From: Caulobacter sp. NIBR1757
Lineage (GTDB): Bacteria; Pseudomonadota; Alphaproteobacteria; Caulobacterales; Caulobacteraceae
Direction: 5' to 3'
NCBI RefSeq assembly: GCF_027912495.1
Contig: NZ_CP115463.1
Location: 1,325,501 to 1,389,500 of the forward strand
DNA length: 64,000 nucleotides
Under the pieces are notes generated by a model. The model ran no database searches and was not told the DNA's origin. It saw only the letters and a list, made by a program, of their open reading frames with translations. Position numbers and translations under genes: made by a program. This document shows, one piece after another, positions 62,054 through 64,000 of this stretch (position 1 is the stretch's first letter; the number at the start of each line of letters is the position of its first letter).

Positions 62054-62743
62054 CTATTGGGGAACCGGGGTCGGTTCCGGGGCGATCGGGGCCGGAGCCA
62101 CCGGTTCCGGGGCGATGACCGGCGGCGGGGCCGGGATGGCCGGAATGGTCAGCGTCGGGGCCGGGGCCTCCGGGGTCACGCTGCTGTAGGGCTGCGGGCC
62201 GGTCGGAACCGTGGCCTCTTCCACCGGCGCCGTGGCCGGGGGGGCGCGACGGGCGGCCGGCGCGGCGGCGCGGCGGGCCGGAGCCGGTGTCGAGGCGCGT
62301 TCAACCACGGGCGCGGCAGGAACCGGAGCCGGGGTGGCGGCGGTGCTTTCCACCGGCGCCGGGGTCGGCATCGGGGTCGGCGTGGCGGCCGGCGGGGTGG
62401 TGACCGCGGCGGTCTCCACAGCCTGCTCGGGGCCGTTCATCAGCACGACAGCGCCGACGCCCAAGGCGATGACGCCGGCGATACCGGCGATGATCAGCGG
62501 GCGGGTGGCCGAACCGCTACGGCGGGCGGTCGTGCGCTCACCGTAGGCCGGGGCCGCCATGAAGCTCGACTCGGCGGCGGGCGCGGTCCGGACGGTGGTG
62601 TCACGGGTGAAAGCCTTGGCGGCGGGCTCAGGGGCGCGGGTGCGCACGGGCTCGGTCACGGTCTTGCGCGCGGGTTTGGGATTGTCGTAGGCGGTGCCGC
62701 CGTCACCAAACAAGGACTGGGCAGTTTCACGATAGATGGCCAC
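62054..62743 (-). CDS. Single-pass membrane protein with Pro/Ala-rich C-terminus
   Basis: The GTG at 62743, preceded by GGAGG, gives 229 residues. The N-terminal 80 residues are cytoplasmic and charged (AIYRETAQSLFGDGGTAYDN), then one membrane helix (LIIAGIAGVIALGVGAVVLM) and a low-complexity Pro/Ala/Thr-rich extracytoplasmic tail. I do not recognise a family. The layout is like envelope-spanning or TonB/SPOR-type linkers, but no folded terminal domain is present. Confidence 0.72.
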   Translation of the reverse strand: MAIYRETAQSLFGDGGTAYDNPKPARKTVTEPVRTRAPEPAAKAFTRDTTVRTAPAAESSFMAAPAYGERTTARRSGSATRPLIIAGIAGVIALGVGAVVLMNGPEQAVETAAVTTPPAATPTPMPTPAPVESTAATPAPVPAAPVVERASTPAPARRAAAPAARRAPPATAPVEEATVPTGPQPYSSVTPEAPAPTLTIPAIPAPPPVIAPEPVAPAPIAPEPTPVPQ

Positions 62744-63120
62744 TACAGCCTCCTCTCTTCTCATTGCTCGGGGAAGGTAACGAGGTTCAGCGGAGGGGGT
62801 TCCGAATGGACATCGATCCAGGGAGCCACTGTGCGAGGGATTTCTTCGCAAGGCCTTGCCGCTCAAGGCTTTATTCATGGAGTCAAAAGTTGACGACTGT
62901 CCGCCTCCCGGAAGTCTATTTGCACACCTCGCCGTTATTCTGACCGCACCTCGCCATGTTTCCGCCTTCTCCGGATCGGCCTCCGCCGAAAAACTCGCCT
63001 GTCAGGTGAGGTGTCGGCGCCACGTTCACACCGCTTCAAGACCTCTGGGCCAACCTCGCCTTGACCGGGCGTTGGCCCCCCGGGCATTGCTGAGGGGGCG
63101 TTGATCAGAGGGGCTTTGCC
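62744..63120. other. Divergent intergenic region without a supported gene
   Basis: About 377 bp between two divergent genes. It holds a small hairpin GCCTTG-CCGCT-CAAGGC followed by TTTATT (62853-62875, plus strand) and TTGACG at 62890, which could be a -35 for the acyl-CoA synthetase, giving a long leader. Small open frames here show no family features. Confidence 0.5.
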
Positions 63121-64000
63121 ATGAAGCTGAGGGCGCGGCTTGCGCGGGACTGGAAGTTCTTCCAGGGGCTTCGGCGCACGCTGAAATGGGTAAAATCCAT
63201 TGCCCCCGACTCCAACAACCTGATCTGTGACGACCTGGAACGGGCCGTCGACGAGCACCGGGATCGGCCGGCCATCACCTTCGAAGGCCGCACGGTGACC
63301 TATGGCGAGATGGACGCCATCGCCAACCGCTACGCCCACTGGGCCAAGGGCCAGGGCATCACGCGCGGCCAGACGGTGGCGCTGTTCCTGCCCAACCGGC
63401 TGGAATACCTGCCGATCTGGTTCGGCCTGACCAAGGTCGGCATCGCCACGGCGCTGATCAACAACAACCTGACCGGGGCTGCGCTGGCCCACTGCCTGAA
63501 CATCTCCGGGGCCCTGCACTGCATCGTCGACGCCGACACCTCGCCGGCCTTCGAGGCGGTGCGCGGCCAGCTGGCCCGGCACATGAACCAGTGGACCCTG
63601 GGCCCCGTTTCCGGCGACCGCCGCGACCTGACCACGGCCCTGAAGAGCTGCAGCCAGCTTCGCCCCGACCGGCAGACGGCGCGCGGCGACCTGCGGGCCA
63701 GGGACACCGCCCTCTTCATCTACACCAGCGGCACCACGGGGATGCCCAAGGCCGCCCGCATCAACCACATGCGGGCCCAGCTCTACATGCGCGGCTTCGC
63801 CGGCTCGACGGGGGCCCTGAAGACCGACCGCATCTACCAGGTGCTGCCGCTGTACCACGCCACCGGCGGCCTGTGCGCCATGGGGGCGGCGCTGCTGACC
63901 GGCGGCTCGATCGTCCTCAAGAAGAAGTTCTCCACCTCGCAGTTCTGGGCCGACGTGGCGGCCGAAGGCTGCACCATGTTCGTCTATATCGGCGAGCTGT
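63121..64000 (+). CDS. Long-chain acyl-CoA synthetase (partial, runs off the window)
   Basis: The first 293 codons are present and the frame is open to the last base. LICDDLERAVDEHRDRPAIT, VTYGEMDAIANRYAHWAKGQ and the AMP-binding P-loop LFIYTSGTTGMPKAARINH identify an adenylate-forming enzyme; RIYQVLPLYHATGGLCAMGA follows. The N-terminal RTLKWVKSIAPDSNNLICDD is typical of FATP/FadD6-type long-chain or very-long-chain acyl-CoA synthetases. The C-terminal domain is beyond the window. Confidence 0.9.
   Translation, partial: MKLRARLARDWKFFQGLRRTLKWVKSIAPDSNNLICDDLERAVDEHRDRPAITFEGRTVTYGEMDAIANRYAHWAKGQGITRGQTVALFLPNRLEYLPIWFGLTKVGIATALINNNLTGAALAHCLNISGALHCIVDADTSPAFEAVRGQLARHMNQWTLGPVSGDRRDLTTALKSCSQLRPDRQTARGDLRARDTALFIYTSGTTGMPKAARINHMRAQLYMRGFAGSTGALKTDRIYQVLPLYHATGGLCAMGAALLTGGSIVLKKKFSTSQFWADVAAEGCTMFVYIGEL

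Overview
The window looks like a chromosomal segment from a high-GC alphaproteobacterium of the order Caulobacterales (Caulobacter/Phenylobacterium type). The evidence is a full-length GcrA cell-cycle regulator (57261-57797), a circularly permuted two-piece tmRNA with the alphaproteobacterial tag AANDNFAEEFAVAA (27531-27847), an alpha-type SspB with a ClpX-binding tail, Caulobacter-like sigma-73 promoter spacing upstream of ilvC, and an ilvBN attenuator. There are no rRNA genes, no tRNA genes that I can support, no CRISPR array and no prophage.

Layout. 1-5.3 kb: an old yellow enzyme, then a minus-strand run thyA / secreted protein / RNase T2 / folA / SMP-30 lactonase. 5.3-10.8 kb: a secreted FG-GAP/RTX protein, a divergent AraC regulator, a DUF924 protein and an RcnB-like repeat protein. 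10.9-20.6 kb: mainly housekeeping genes (ilvC, a polyprenyl synthase, an HWE sensor kinase, a heptosyltransferase, fumC) with a RusA resolvase and an orphan CcdA-like antitoxin. 20.7-26.2 kb: a membrane serine hydrolase, a caspase-like C13 peptidase, two tandem SspB paralogues and pyruvate kinase. 26.4-31.4 kb: an LprI-like protein, tmRNA, aquaporin, and a GFA-PhzF pair divergent from a MocR regulator. 31.4-34.5 kb: ilvBN with an attenuator leader, split by a brnTA toxin-antitoxin module. 34.7-41.5 kb: miaA/serB, hflKC, mrp, a CinA-family gene and rpiB. 41.5-51 kb: the accessory part, with a mosaic fatty-acid desaturase, a displaced desaturase 3' end, an Imm39-like immunity gene, and two RTX genes interleaved with two paralogous HTH regulators. 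51-64 kb: an SDR, a XRE regulator, an LpxL-like acyltransferase, a response regulator, an M23 peptidase, xseA, gcrA, an ABC permease, an M28 peptidase, argD-argF, and a truncated acyl-CoA synthetase at the window edge.

The most interesting structure is at 44.4-50.8 kb. Two RTX genes have matching promoter architectures: 10-bp-phased repeat units, then an identical 28-nt gap, then an identical ACATATTCCCC element. Each promoter lies next to a gene for one of two paralogous helix-turn-helix proteins with an unrecognised C-terminal domain. This looks like a dedicated regulator/adhesin-type system. Other notable structures are the desaturase/Imm39 integration scar, the brnTA insertion in ilvBN, the SspB2-C13 peptidase coupling, and a pair of perfect 29-bp inverted repeats sitting between convergent stop codons.

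Intergenic DNA also carries three families of long inverted repeats (GGGGACACGCAC type; GTCATCCCGG/GGACCCAGGGG type; CCCTCCCC or CCTTCTCCC type). All functional calls are from sequence motifs read by eye; no database search was run.
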